Assembly: GCA_947396885.1 (NCBI GenBank)
Contig: OX377204.1
Location: 24,125,706 to 24,189,705 of the forward strand
Direction: 5' to 3'
Length of the DNA stretch: 64,000 nt
Source of the DNA: Heligmosomoides polygyrus polygyrus
Lineage: Eukaryota > Nematoda > Chromadorea > Rhabditida > Heligmosomidae
Under the pieces are notes generated by a model, which saw only the letters and a list, made by a program, of their open reading frames with translations, had not been told where the DNA came from and ran no database searches. Of this stretch, positions 43,365-56,705 are shown piece after piece; positions within the stretch are counted from its first letter, which is position 1; each line of letters opens with the position of its first letter. The position numbers were made by a program, and so were the translations under genes.

Positions 43365-43880
43365 TCAGGAATTAAAGGAAGCTGTCGAGTCAGATCCAAC
43401 CCAAGGCAGGACGAGTCGCCATCGCTGGAATTCTCATCCGCAAAACCAAGAACAGCGGTTGCTATTAATACAGCGTGACGTCGGATAAGGAGTGGATCTA
43501 CTAAGACAATACCACACGACAGCGGCAATAGTTGATCCCTGATGAGGTCCCCAAGACAACGGCGAAGCTTGACATTCACGGACAAAAGCCATGCTCTGTG
43601 CTTGGTGGAACGGTAGAGCCTTGGTGCATTTTGAGGTGCTGGATTCAGGACAAACGTTACGGCCGACCTTTACAAAGAACAACTGAGACGCGTGGACTAA
43701 GCACTGCGCCAACAAGAAGTGAGCTCAGCAGCTGTGAAATTCCTACATGACAATCTCTACCGCACGCCGCAAATATCATGCCGCAAAAATTGAAGAGTTG
43801 GGCGGGGAACTTCTCCCTCACCTGCCTTATAGCCCAGACCTTGCGCCAACAGACCACCATCTTTTCCATGCTGACCTTTT
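43365..43880 (+). pseudogene. Mariner transposase remnant (copy 2)
   Basis: Duplicate of the copy-1 remnant, with different damage: LHDN is kept but followed by a frameshift, YSPDLAPTDHHLF is present, and everything after HHLF is deleted (about 320 bases compared with 20,735-21,065). Not functional. Confidence 0.82.
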
Positions 43881-46864
43881 TCTTTCTCAGCTGCTTTTTC
43901 TGCAATATGGAACAGCTGGTGAGCTTAGGACGTGCGCGATCAAAATATTTTTAAGTATTTAAAGGATGCATTTAATTTTACGAAAAACAGTACAGGAATG
44001 TTGGAGAACTAGAAGTTGCTGGTGGTTAGTTTTTGCCTTTAGTTTCTCATTTATTCCATTACTGCTAGCGCCACTTTAAAGTTATACGGTTGTTATAATT
44101 CAAAATACAAAGGTTCCTAAAATACCGTACGTTCCTGCTAGGGTTAAACGAAAGAAGCTGATTTTCGAAAGGAAGATCCTAAAAATTGGCCCCGACAAGT
44201 TTTTTCTCGTTCTATTGCAGGGCTGAACTTTTTTTAAATGTGAAATTATACAACACCATAGTAACTCTAGCTTTTAGTCAGTGAAGGATTACACATGAAA
44301 TACACGTTTCGATTGATTGAAAAATTATAGTTTCGTGTACTTGTTTGCCACATTTGCTGCACATTTTCGCAGCGTAATAAAGGTTACTTATTTATCTGCT
44401 TTTAGGAAGTCTTCTTCAGCCACGCGTTGACGATACTCTATATTTATCGATCAACATCGAATTGGGTAGCAAACCCGACATAACAAACAAACCAACAGTT
44501 ATATCAATCGGGAGACGGATTAATGAAATCAATGAAGTAGATGAAGGCGAATTCCATCGTAATCGATATATGTCACAGAAGGGGTACAAAGAAAAATCTC
44601 TCGAATATTTAAGTGAATGTCAAACTGCTGATCCTGAAAGCAATATGTTGTCGCATGGAATTTCCGGGGTAGTTCTTATTCGCTAAATACAATGCGCCAT
44701 ACGAGAGCAGCTGTAATGGAAACCACTCATTAAGGTAGAGAAACAAAAAAAAACAATTGAAAACCAACTGTAAAACAAGAGTAGCAAGTTTCACCAGATT
44801 CACCTCACTGTCAAGTGGAACGCTTTTGGGGGAAAGACATTGCATGTCCTCAACGTCTTTCAAATAGAACTGCTATAAGACTTAAAACAAGACTTTACAA
44901 CGCTGCTTCACCCAACCCGAATCGAGCCCTCTATGCAGTCATAGAGGTAGAGCCCTTTAAATGATCTGGGACATTTGCCACAACATCTTCAACGTCAGAG
45001 TCCTTCAGTAATAGGCCGCTCAAAAGCCGCGCATTTAGCTTCCATTTAAGTAAGTTTATGTCTATGCAAAGTGCTCCCCACAAAGCCTTTAATCCAGTTT
45101 CCGAAGGTGAGTTGCCCAGGAGACTGATGCCTTCTGCAGCATCCTGCAGCCTCTAAAGTGCACTAATCGCGCAGCTAAATACCCTTTGCCGTTTGTTTAA
45201 ATGCTGTTTGCTAGTAATGTAATCCAAGGCAAGTACCATTTGCAGCACTCTAGGCTTAATTCTTCTTCCAGTACTAGCCGAACCATTGGTACAAAACGGG
45301 CTGACAACCCCGTTGAGCAGCCCGCTAGAACAAAATTCTGGGATACTGTATCTGGGTTAGATCGCTCAGATACTTTGACATAAGGTCTAAAAACAATAAT
45401 GCAACCAACTGCAACAAATTATTATGACCGTTTAACATTCGCAAAATATCAAGACGCAAGCAAACAATATACAATTAAAAAATTCGGCAATATTACCAAA
45501 GGTCTGTATGTAATGATGGATTATATATTGTAAAATAATTAATTATGATCACCATATCACGTCAACCGTTACTAATTTTTGTAATAATGCATACAAAAGA
45601 AGGAGAACTAACTGTAAAACTCAATGTGTATTCTACTGTCTTAATTGTAAATTTTGTAAAATGCAATATGTTGGAGTTACGACTGGAAGTTCAGAGGATA
45701 GACTACGCGAACATTTACAATTCGTTAATAATGAAAAAATTTAAACATCTGTATCGACAAATTCAAAATTCATAATTCTAGACTCACTAAAGAAATATTC
45801 AAACAAAAACATATCAAAAAAGAACTATTCTGGATCAAACTACATACTTAACGTAGCATTCTCCTTTGGATTAAATAATATTATTAATAATAGTGATAAT
45901 ATTAAGAACCATGACAATATATCATCTATTAGTAACCCTCTTGACTACAAAACTAACAATCCTTTCCGTTCGCCTCAAATACTTAAAGAAAGAAAAAAAC
46001 AGAGGAAAGAAAAAGAAAAATCAATATGATGTTAATAATTTTGTGCAATACATTACTAACAACAATCAAGACTTACAAATAATTGATACTTTGATACAGA
46101 TAAAAAGATTGAATAAACAAGACCACAAAATACACCCACATCTTAGTCTCAATACAAAATTCCTTGACAATATTAGACAAGAAATCAAATTTACAGTACT
46201 ATGTCTACTGGCACACATTAAATATAAACCTGAAAATAAGGAAAAGTATGCAATACAGTATTTAAAACAGTGAATATAAAATATAAAGAAACTTTTAAAA
46301 CAAAATTAACTTTAATAAATTATTTAATAACGTCCTAGTCGAACAATCTATAGTTGATAATTTTAGGAAAGAGTTTATACCTGTTAAAATCATCTATAAA
46401 TATAAACTTCCAATATCTTCTACTATCTTTAATTGCAGAAAATCTCTTAAGAATCTAAATTATGGAAGATGTGTTAATATTATCAATAATAACTGTGTAT
46501 TGATAATAACTGTATAAAGACAGCATTACATATAAATCCTATAATAATTCATTTCATGAGCATGTTATTACGGGTAACATAAATGTTGTAGGGAATAAAT
46601 GTTTGAAAAGAACTTTATCAAGAAGAACCAAATATAGACCAATCATGAGATATAATAGAGATACTGTTTAAAATACATGCAGTATTACCGTTAATAAACT
46701 TGAAGAATTCATAAACAATTATTATAAAATAGCATTCATTAGATTAGATAAACCGAAATTTTTTTAAACGATATATATAGAAAAAGCCCTTTACTTACAA
46801 AAATAACATAAATGAAAAGGGGTATATTCCTCACAAAACTATTCTACCTACTACAACAAAATAA

Positions 46865-47167
46865 ATGTATATTTTGTCTTTAGATAAAACAAGCAGTAAT
46901 TATGTAATTATTTGTAAAAAATTCTGCCTACAAAAATTAATGAAAGAAATGGGTGTCAAACATAACGTTAAAAGCAATAATTTAGTGAATAATAATACAA
47001 ATAATACATATGTTAAGGTAGAAGGAGAAAATATTTTGCCAATCACAATTAACCGCAAAAATTTTCAAAGTAGAAATAAACTTTTATATGACGTAGAAAG
47101 TAGTTTACCAATTATTTATTCTTTGCTTAAATACACAAAAATCCAACTTAATCTAGATTCATCATAG
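46865..47167 (+). pseudogene. RT N-terminal region, Naiad-type (copy 2)
   Basis: The 100-codon frame SLDKTSSNYVIICKKFCLQKLMKEMG ... NNTNNTYVKVE ... ESSLPIIYSLLKYTK (broken here for length) matches the region before motif A in this family, where relatives read IDKASxN...CKKFY...L, NxTY and LPxIYWLPKLHK. In copy 1 (about 23,880-24,200) the same stretch is split by an extra A and a short internal repeat of agaaaaattt. Confidence 0.7.
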
Positions 47168-47940
47168 GGGCTTGAAATAGTAGTGTGAAAGCAATGATAT
47201 TAATACTATGCTGACAATTCTCTCATTTTAAAAGCCACTTTATCAATTATGCTAAAATTATACAAATAATAATTGTAGAACAATTAAAAATTATTGGGCT
47301 AATAATGTTTGTAACATAACGAACGAACTTTATAATATTAAAAATGATAACGTTAAATTATTCTCAGCAGATTTTATGAATATGTTCACAAACATACCAC
47401 ATAATTTTGGTGGTTCACCAACGGGTGCGTCTGTAGCCAATTGTAATAGGTGATTTATTACTTAATAACTATCAGAGCACAACACAAACAATAATTCACA
47501 GCGGTACATGTACGAAATTTATAGGGGAGGAGCATAGAAGCATGACATAAATTTCTTAGCGAGGCTGATAACTGCTAGACTTTAAAGTGTGTACCGCTGC
47601 AAGAGTGTAGTATTTGTGCACTATCTTATTTACCTACTTCCGGGTATTCTTATGGAAGCTTATTTGGCTAATTCTTATCTAACTAATATTAACCATCGAA
47701 CGGCTTTCACACGTATCAATCCAGCACCTTGCCCAAGATTAGATGCATATGGATGTACATATGTAAACCTATTTAGTTGTGTATTCACAACAATTATATC
47801 ATAGTATTAGATTATATCAAAACACTACTGTTTGAAAAACTCATAAAATCACTATGAAGAAAGCAATGGTTATGAAACATTCTATACAGATAACATAGGA
47901 TTGCAAATATAGATATTATAATATTACAGATGTTCCATAT

Positions 47941-48222
47941 TTGGTTAATTATCTATTAACTAATAGTTACAGCATATTTATTAATAAGATTTACAAACAA
48001 AATATTGTGGTACCACAAGGTGGAAATTTTAGTCAACTATTAGCAGATCTAACAATGTCTATGTTTGAATATGGATTTTCTAAAAATACTATCATAAATA
48101 ATAGTCAATTATTTAGATATTTTAAATATATGAATGAGCTACTTATTGTTCATAGGTATAATAAAGATTTTATTAACAATAACCTTACTGTAATTTATAA
48201 AAACATAAATGAAAATATATAA
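47941..48222 (+). pseudogene. Reverse transcriptase motifs B and C, Naiad-type (copy 2)
   Basis: Counterpart of 24,986-25,285: VVPQGGNFSQLLADLTMSMF and FKYMNELLIV. Same missing metal aspartates in motif C. Confidence 0.75.
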
Positions 48223-49624
48223 AAATATAAAAAATATGAAAATATAAAAAACATAAAAAAGATACACAAAAGTGAATATAAATGCAATTATTCAGACATG
48301 AGTTTAGAAATTATTAATAACAAAATAAAAAATAACTTATACAAAAAACAGATACTTTTACCTGTAAAGATAAAAAGTTTCCTATTTCCCACAAGGAATC
48401 AGAAATCTAAATAATAATTAAAAGTAACGCTGCATATACAGAAACTAAGAATTGCTAAAGTCTATTCTAATCTAGGATTTTTTTAAATAACAAGATAAAA
48501 GATCTTTACGACATATACAAACAATGTTTCTAATAGAAATTTTACTGTTAAAAGCATATTAAAATGTATTTATGAAAGCGAACAAATTTTCTATAAATGT
48601 TTTCCATAAATATAATAGACAACAATACAAATAATAAAGTGGTTAGTTACATTAAAAGTTTGAAATAAACTACGATGCTGGTTTACATAACCGGATTACG
48701 GTGGATAACATTTAGATAATGATAATATATTGAATAGAGGAAATACACTTCTTAACGTGAGCAGAAGCGGTTGAGCGATAAGGACACGTTGCTTAGTTTA
48801 ACAATTTTTAATATAGCACTACATGAAATGTCGTAGCAACTCTATGCTTCACTGATGAGGCACGGGAGAGTGATACAAAAGTTCGTATGAAGGTTGAGGC
48901 GAAACGAACCCTTAAAAGTTTTTGAATCCAGCAATATTAGATTCATGATTTTTTCAGTTTCTTGTTCATTCATCTTGTATTTTAATGTTAATCACTCTCT
49001 TATTTCACAAATAAATCCACATTACTACGAAGGATATCCAACAGAGTCAGCGAGCCATGAAAATAGCAGAATTCAGACAGCCAGCTGGAGATGAAGTGTG
49101 CGAGAAGAATACCGACGGACAGCTGAGCGGTAAACAGAAAGGACTACGCCTTTGATATGCAGCTCAGAGCAGCTTAAATTAGGTTACTCTAGCCGAAGGG
49201 TCTCTCTGACAACGGGAAATGTTGAATTTCTCAACTTTGAAAAAAGTTGAGAAAGGGTGCAGATAGTACAATACAAAAGGGAGCGGCTCCAAAAATAGTT
49301 TAATACGTGGGCAGATAGACTGCTTAAGAGGAGGCGAATGCACAGCTAGATCTGTCCCTGCCACTAATTAAAGCAAAATTGAAAACATTGAAAAACGATG
49401 CGAAACAGATTCAATACGCGTTCTTTCAACCTGGAATGGATAGCCGCCAATGAGTAGCATAATGAGAAGAGCGAACTAGCCGAGCAACTAACACCCTAAG
49501 AGTCTATTCTAAGAGCGAGGCAATTCCTTTGGAACTCTGCTTAAATTCGTGCTGCAACGCAGGGATAAGTCTTGAACTGGGCTTCCTTAAAAACGGATAG
49601 GACCACGACTGGATACGAAACAAC

Positions 49625-49646
49625 CCAAAACTTGGGTAATTAAACC
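49625..49646 (-). other. SL1 spliced-leader-like sequence (copy 2)
   Basis: Identical to the copy-1 site over the 22-base window, so it was present before the duplication. Confidence 0.75.
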
Positions 49647-51058
49647 ATTAATGCAAAAAGTCAACGATAGTCAACGATACTGACTAAAAACGCAAGTGTA
49701 TCCATGGAAATGACAAAAAAAAGAGTGAGTGACGAAGACTGCCTCGACAGTGCTGAGTACCCTCTCGGTGGTGATGGAGTGAGGTAAGGTATATGTACAG
49801 CGTTTTTTGAGAGCTGCTCGAAGATGAGCACCTAGGTAAGGAATTCAAATTCTTCAGCTGCAGTCAGCTACTGTAATGTAAAACTGTTGAGCGACAGTTT
49901 TACATTAAAAAGCAGATCACTTTTTGCGGCACCCTGGGCCAGTTAAAAATTTTCTGTCAGTCTCTGCAACAAACTGTAAGCACGCCTTCAACGATGGCTT
50001 TTATATGTAATTCCAATTCCTGCTTCTATAGCAGCTGGAAAGAAATGAGACACAGGCTTTTATAGCCTTTTGCAGCAACGCTTTTCCTGAAGCTTCACAT
50101 TTCTCTGACAGGTTTTTGATTGCATTTTTATTAGTTCCCTCAGCGCAAATAGGCTCTCAGGTCGCCTTGTAAGACAGACATGTGCTGTCGAAATTTAAGG
50201 TGTTATGCAGACCGTGTTCGACCCAATGATGAACTGATCCGGACTATTTCCGATGTAACTGAACATAAATGTGCCTTCTTGTTAAGGTGAATATCCACTA
50301 AGTACAAGATGATCCTCCCGCGCCTATTTACTCCGTACTTCGGTACTTCGCGAGTGGCGTTCAAGATTGTACATAATTGTAGAACAGTCACAAAAAACAG
50401 TTTCGATGAGAACTAGGATAGAGAGGAAACTCCGAGGTCTGCCTGATCCAATTTGAACCCTAATTTTTTGCTGAAAGTTGGTTTATTTTGCTGCCAACTT
50501 TCTTTGATAATGGAATATTTATGCTACATTGAGGTATGTTGTATTGTTTTCTTTGAGCTTTAATTGACCAAGACATTAAGGTATGAATATAAAACGTCTT
50601 TCCTGGTTTGCAACTAGCAGTTGTACACAAACAGTTTAGGAGTGGAAATATCGCTGGAATAAGTGCACGTCAGATGGAGTTTTTATAACGGATTCCATAT
50701 TAGTATAGTCGGATATCCCCGAGTTGGAGCAACCGTGGCAAATGTTATGCACCTGAAGCCAATTCAAGCGCAAACCAATAACTGTGGGGTAGCCAACGTA
50801 AAGGAAGCTTAATTAGTCGAAAGTGGCTACTTTGAGAGATGGGGCTTGAGCAGCGAAAAAGGGAAGTTATATAGCTCGGAGGAAAAACTGCAGTCTCAAA
50901 CAGCATAAAAAGTTCGTTACTGCCCTTGTGGAGCCATTCGCTTTCCAGCACAGATAATACCCTATTCATGAGTTGCACTTTGGGATGATCCGTTGGGGCT
51001 ATGATTCAGAGAGGCTACATTTCAGGTAAAGGCGGAGTCTACGTGTTATCGTTCGCAG

Positions 51059-51466
51059 TTAAAGGGGCTGTGCAAAGCACTCTGCGATTGAAGTTCCCAA
51101 AGCACCTCCCTCGGTGTGCCCACATTCTGAACATGCTGTTGTGGTGGGTAGTACAAGCGATGTTCGCAAGATCACAATGAAAATGAAGGAAAGGACGAAG
51201 GTAATGACGGCGAAAGTGAAGAAGGGGAAGGAGAGAAGGAAAGGAAGGAAAATTCTTACGTTCAAGGCTGTTAATGTGTAGTATGTGGTGACTGGTAGAA
51301 AATGTCTATTTTCCGACTGTTTTCTCATATTGCCCTTTTCATTTCTCGTACAATCGTTATGGAGTGCAGTAGTTTGAAATACAAAGTTGTAGAGAACGTT
51401 CTCACCGTTTTTGCCTTCTAACTCCAATTCATCAAAGCCTCGTTCACTGCCAACCGCTTCAGGTAG
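51059..51466 (-). other. Candidate terminal exon with membrane segment (copy 2)
   Basis: Minus-strand frame of 135 codons starting right after an acceptor-like tttttag (51,467-51,473) and reading LPEAVGSERGFDELELEG, then a hydrophobic stretch FLLSFPFFTFAVITFVLSFI, ending at a stop near 51,059. A gtgagaac donor-like site follows about 61 bases in, so a short exon is an alternative reading. Counterpart of 28,129-28,518. Confidence 0.25.
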
Positions 51467-52103
51467 CTAAAAATTGCTACACCAATAGTATCGGAAGAAT
51501 TCTCTGAAAACAATTCAAGAAATACAGCACGGGAAACTAAGGCTGTTAAAGCTGCATATATGAAGATCACACTAAAACGAAAGCAGCTTTCATATCAGAA
51601 TCCTACAGCTTAACAATGTGTTATATAGAGTTGCCGCTCGAAAGCATCGTAGCTTTTTAATATTTATCAGTCCAGGAAAAAATTCAGCAGATTTTTGGGC
51701 TTTGTTCATAGATTTTCATCACAATGCTTTACTGCAAATCCCTGTCTTGCGCACTAGTCCGCAATGTGAGTGATGCCAACCCCAAATCACCAAATACTAA
51801 AAACGATCATTTAAACGTGACCTGGAAACTTTGGAATCATCAAATCTGAGCAAGTTTTTCTGTTGTATTAAGGTTTTCTATCTCTATTTCTAAGTGTCTC
51901 ATGCAAGCACTTCACCGCTTGCTTTTTAGACAGTCGTTTCCCTTAGATAGCAAGCCAACTTCGACTTTGTTTTGATTTCGGGGATTAAAGCCATATAGCT
52001 CCATCGCATAAAAATCGAACTTTTTACTGCCGAAGTACCCCATGCCCTTCAATTTTAAGCGTCCATCTTATGCAACTCATCCGTTTAAAACATGATGTTC
52101 TGT

Positions 52104-52346
52104 CTACGCAATAGTATTAGCATCTCCTATAAAGTCGCGAAGAAAGGATTGGAACAATGCCGGGAATATCCAAGGCACTAAAACGGTGACAGCTTCCACT
52201 TCAACCTGATGACTTAAATAGATTGTCTTAAACAGAACAAGGAAAACTTCACTAAATTGCAGCCACGACAGCGGAATGCCTTCTGAAACGAAGAAGAGTA
52301 CTTGCTGGAGAGTTGCCCTGAGCACGCCAAGGGATTTTAGTCATTG
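52104..52346 (-). pseudogene. Candidate exon, interrupted (copy 2)
   Basis: Counterpart of 30,452-30,694. The TGG codon after the acceptor is TGA here; the downstream frame (LRATLQQVLFFVSEG...) remains open. Either pseudogenic in this copy or never coding. Confidence 0.25.
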
Positions 52347-52737
52347 CTGCACAAATAGGAGAAGGAAGGGAGCGCCAGGATGTGGTCGGTTTTAACAGAA
52401 CTGCATTTAGACGCCCCATATCTCGGACTTCGTGCTACGCACTTTCGGCATCGCTCCACTAAATACCCGAAGAAAGATACGTCAGTTCCTAATTACACAT
52501 TACAATTTAATTTATTTTCCGACGTGAGAAGACGTCTGTGACGCGTATTTTGCATTCGACGCACGTGGCACGATGTGCGCGACATGTTTTCTGAATCCCG
52601 ATGCAGGCTCGACAACGTCGGCGACACTTCGTCTGAGACCAAGCGCTCGTAGCACACATCTTGTAGACGCTTCGAAAAGACAGACGGAGAGACAGACGTG
52701 AACTCTTCTATTTGTTTATATTTAATTATTTATTGCA

Positions 52738-53002
52738 TATTGCCGAATGTTTGAAAGTAAACACAGGCAAAACTATTCACAATCAGCTATCCAAAATGGC
52801 AATGCGAGAAGTATACAACGAGAGAACAAAACATATAATATTTTGGCATCACAAGCAGCATCATCCTAACGAATCATCCTTTGATCCACCTATCAACGAG
52901 CTGCATAAGTTGTGGAAAGAAGTTTGCTACAGTTTTTTTTCTGGAAATTTCGAAAAGTCCGAACCATCTCTTTGGGTAAAAAAGGAAGCGACCTTGCCTT
53001 AG
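52738..53002 (+). other. Conserved small open frame (copy 2)
   Basis: Counterpart of 31,095-31,359 with one Phe codon fewer and Lys for Gln in the His/Gln-rich stretch. Confidence 0.3.
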
Positions 53003-54164
53003 AAAAATAGATTATGATCATGCAGCCAGGTGTGTTCGAAGAGGAAATCGAGTAAAATATGTCGAGACATAAGGGTACTGCCGCACTGATCATTTTTTAA
53101 AACAATAGCAAATCGTATCTCTTCCTAGAGTAACATACTAGAGGGATTGAAAACTTTGTCCCTAACATTGGACCTTTCATATGTAACAAGCATTGAACAT
53201 TATAAATCGTGTACATCACGTCAAAGTGGTTCTACAGTGTCCTTCAACGCAGCGCATACCCAACGAATTTGTAAAAATGCCACAGCTTTTATTTCCCAAT
53301 AAGACGACAGATTGCTCTGAAGGCGGCGAAGCCTATCAAACTGAATGTGGTACTCGTGAGCAGACATAAATCGGGACGGCCGGAGGGGAACTGTCAGTTC
53401 AAGAACAAATGTTTAAGATATAGGAGGCACATAACTCTTAATTGACTTTTCATGTTGTAGACCCGGGTGTCATGTTAGCTACACCCTTGTTTCATAAGAA
53501 ACTTCTGAAGGGAGACTATGATGTGTTCTGCTGATGTGAACCGTTTAAACTTTATTTCCGAAACTGCTGCAAAATTTATCCATAGGACTTTGAGAGTAAA
53601 TTTCAATTTTATCCCAATAGACTGGATACGAATCTAATTGCTTGTTCATCATTTTGTGAGGGAAATGCATAAATCAGTAAAAAACAACGGATTGTGCTTC
53701 AAAATTGTGAGCGGCACTGCATCTGTTCCGCACTGCACACAAAATTTACGCTTCATTCACTAACGGAATATATGTAGAATATAGACGTATTTGCATTGAA
53801 ACATTGTTCGGCCTTGATTCATTATCACGCGGCTTTTTAATCCTCATGCCTTACATAATTTTAGTGATTCCAGAAGCAACATTTCACTTCCACGAACAGA
53901 GCCGTCATTCACCTTCTTCCATGTAGTTGTGCTTTGGATTGTAGCTGGTGTTTTTCCCGTTGTGCTAATTAAGGTTTAGTGCCCACCGCCTAATGAAGAC
54001 GTTTTTTCGCTCAGGAAGCAATCATTTTCCTAAGGAAGCTAATAGAGCAGAGCCAGCACACTAGCCAGCAGCCAGCTGAATTGAACATGAGTGGTCGGCT
54101 TTCCTAGGGGCACTGGTCTTCTAGAGGACTGCTGTATTAAATCAAGTTGTAGCTGTCAGAAAAG

Positions 54165-54364
54165 NNNNNNNNNNNNNNNNNNNNNNNNNNNNNNNNNNNN
54201 NNNNNNNNNNNNNNNNNNNNNNNNNNNNNNNNNNNNNNNNNNNNNNNNNNNNNNNNNNNNNNNNNNNNNNNNNNNNNNNNNNNNNNNNNNNNNNNNNNNN
54301 NNNNNNNNNNNNNNNNNNNNNNNNNNNNNNNNNNNNNNNNNNNNNNNNNNNNNNNNNNNNNNNN
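54165..54364. other. Assembly gap (200 N)
   Basis: Exactly 200 N, at the matching position in copy 2, inside the same inverted-repeat element. Confidence 0.99.
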
Positions 54365-55116
54365 CGTCAAACTTTGGCCGCGTAGAAATCTAGTTTGAAC
54401 TCCCAAAATCTTTCCGTTCTTCTCAGATTCGAATGTGCTTGTGGTCTACTGTAGACAACAAAAACACGGCTTTCGTACTTATCCTGTGCAGCAGCTACCG
54501 AAGTTCAAAGATTGGAGAAATACTACGCCGCATATTGAGATTGGACCAATCCCTTGTTGGAAAAAAGAAAATCTAGTAATTTCTGTCCATTTCTCAAAGC
54601 CATTTTACACGTTTTATAAAGAACATCGTTCCCACAATGGAATAGTAGAATACTGTCTTCTGTAGCAGGCTACTAGTTGGGTAATTCTTAACTGAATCTT
54701 AGGTTTCCGCGCATTTGCGCTTATCTGAAATCGGGCCTATGTTATTCAAATTTAGCACTATTTAGTACCACAATGACACCTGATGCGTAACAAATACAGA
54801 TCTACTGAAACAATAGAAGATTTCTGAGTTTCGATGAACCTCGTCAACGGAAAGCCTTAAAGACATGCCACTGGGGATCTCGGAGGGGTCGTAAATCAAT
54901 TAACGGAGCCGTGGAAGCAAAAGCTTCATAACTAGGTCACTGTACAACCGCTTTAGACGATGTTTAGATCGCTGGATAGAAAATGAGACGGGGCTTCTAA
55001 TGGTGTTAATTAGATTTTAAACAAGTAACTTTGAAAAGAGTTACGGCAATGCGACGCTTTGTGGCGGAGCAATCCGTCGCAAAGCGTCTTTTTTGCAAGG
55101 AATTTGAGCGGTATTG
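54365..55116. mobile_element. Long-inverted-repeat DNA element, right arm (copy 2)
   Basis: Reverse complement of 32,621-33,399 with roughly 94 percent identity by eye over the outer 300 bases. The left arm and loop of this copy are inside the gap. Confidence 0.82.
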
Positions 55117-55118
55117 TA

Positions 55119-56307
55119 TACGGTCTTGTAGCGCATCGGACGAGAATCACAGAGCTGTGCCTCGTTTTTGCTATGGGCCACTGGTAGGTCCGGAAACGGC
55201 AAAAAAATTGCATCTTCAGAGCGGGTTGATAAGGCATAAGTGAAGCCTGGAATGCCCTGTCGGGAATAATTTAAGCTGCTGACCACGACTCTGTCACTCG
55301 TTTTCTAAATTATTACTTGGCCTCCACTACTTTCCAAAGGTTGAAGTCGAAGGTTGGAAAGTAAGCCTGCCCACATTGGAGAAGAAAGCGATCCCACTAA
55401 CGTGCACAGCTTTAGTCACTCACATCTACCGTAACCTACCGTAATCAACCAAAATTTTAAAAATCGATGTCATATCCGTGATCAGAACCCCAAGTAAAAT
55501 CTTAACAATGTTTTAGCGAACATTTTTCTCTCGACCTCTCCTCGACCGTTGGAGTCGTGAAAGTCAGCAGTGCCGGTAGTTCTGCTTATACTCGTTTAAC
55601 TTACACATATCCATCGTAACCTTCTATAATCTATTGTTTCATCGAAATTGGTTGCCATATTGTGATCTGCATTGCTAATAACCCTATACATGAATTTGGG
55701 GCGAAAAATCTTTTTCGACCTCTACAGTCGAGAGAGTGAGTACAAGTGCTCCTATCTGCAACGCCCCCGACCCGTCGCCCGTAAGTGTGTAAGAGAATTA
55801 TGAGGAAGAAACACACAGCAAAACGACCAATTACATGAGTTGGATAAAGTATGCAGTACTTGGGAACAGTAAGCTGAAATAGTGAAAGTTGCGAAAAGAA
55901 TAGAAAGCAGCCTATTAGGAAATCCGAAGAGCAATGAGCTTGTCTGGATGATGGGTCAAATTAGTGCTTGTCGACCTTGTTCATGAATGAGGTGACAGTG
56001 AGAAACACTTCCAAAATTAATTGAGAACATATCCAAGAGGTCATGTGGGGATGGCATCTAGCGGAACCTTCCTCAGCGAGACAAGCATCGTTTAATGGAT
56101 GCGCGTTATCGCTCCACGCAACAAAACCAGCTTCTTCCACATCTAACAACAGGTTGAAAGCGGGGTTAGGACGCGGAGAAGGTGCCCTACCGGAGCCAAA
56201 ATGTAATCTTCATTTGCACCCACCTAGGGACGCAGAAACCCCACCCCCGGAATCACCATCGACCCCCTTCCGCAAGTCCGCCTCGTTATCCACTCGACTA
56301 TCCAGTC
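55119..56307. other. Unique stretch, no gene seen
   Basis: Outside the duplication. Contains two diverged cgacctct-cgac-gtcg modules near 55,530 and 55,712, the second like 34,680. The frame 56,043-56,375 is proline-rich in part but has no recognisable motif and runs into the inverted-repeat arm. Confidence 0.4.
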
Positions 56308-56705
56308 GCTGCAGATTCACTTTGTTAATGTTTTACTTTCAAATTCGAGGTTACCGCAGTAACCGTGTAACCTAATGTTTTACTTTCAAATTCGAGGTTA
56401 CCGCAGTAACCGTGTAACCCTCATCCTTACTTTTCCATTAGGTCTTCTGACTGGAAACGCCTTCATTTCCTCAAAGAGGTTATAAACAACGATACTCACC
56501 AGGGAAGGGCCTCAGGCACATGTCTGAACGGCGAGAACGAATACCACCATGAGACTCTTCACCCTTCAAGTAGTATAAAAGTCTTTTTTACTGAGTCTTT
56601 GAACGCGAAGAGCTAGTGGCCCTCAAAGTTTATTAAGAGATGAACCGTTAGACTGTGCACTTTTGCAAAACTACCGCGATCGACTAAAGCTCTAAAAACG
56701 GACAT
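56308..56705. repeat. Inverted-repeat arm, left
   Basis: Reverse complement of 58,817-59,168 across its length. It is 46 bases longer because it contains a 47-base tandem duplication (56,327-56,420). Inner end ...tctaaaaacggacat, outer end gcagattcactt. Confidence 0.85.
56327..56420 (+). repeat. 47-bp tandem duplication in left arm
   Basis: aatgttttactttcaaattc...accgtgtaacc occurs at 56,327-56,373 and again at 56,374-56,420 with one end difference. Only one unit is present in the right arm. Confidence 0.9.

Larger units (their letters stand above)
45420..48615 (+). mobile_element. Naiad-type Penelope-like retroelement, decayed (copy 2)
   Basis: Duplicate of 22,440-25,640 with an independent set of small lesions. 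Here the linker (45,893-46,273) and the pre-motif-A segment (46,865-47,167) stay open for 126 and 100 codons, while the nuclease frame is broken by one missing A near 45,737. Same domain order: GIY-YIG, linker, RT motif A (about 47,372-47,413), motifs B and C (47,941-48,222), thumb segment DMSLEIINNKIKNNLYKK (about 48,297-48,350). Confidence 0.78.
34808..55118 (+). repeat. Segmental duplication, copy 2
   Basis: This is the second copy of the same unit, in the same orientation. It lacks the large insertions of copy 1 and so shows their empty target sites at 35,104-35,116, about 41,982-42,000 (reverse orientation) and 51,455-51,470. It is interrupted by a 200-N gap at 54,165-54,364. The segment after the gap is the right arm of the long-inverted-repeat element whose left arm is seen in copy 1. 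Segment 42,650-42,945 has no counterpart in copy 1 that I could find. Confidence 0.92.
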
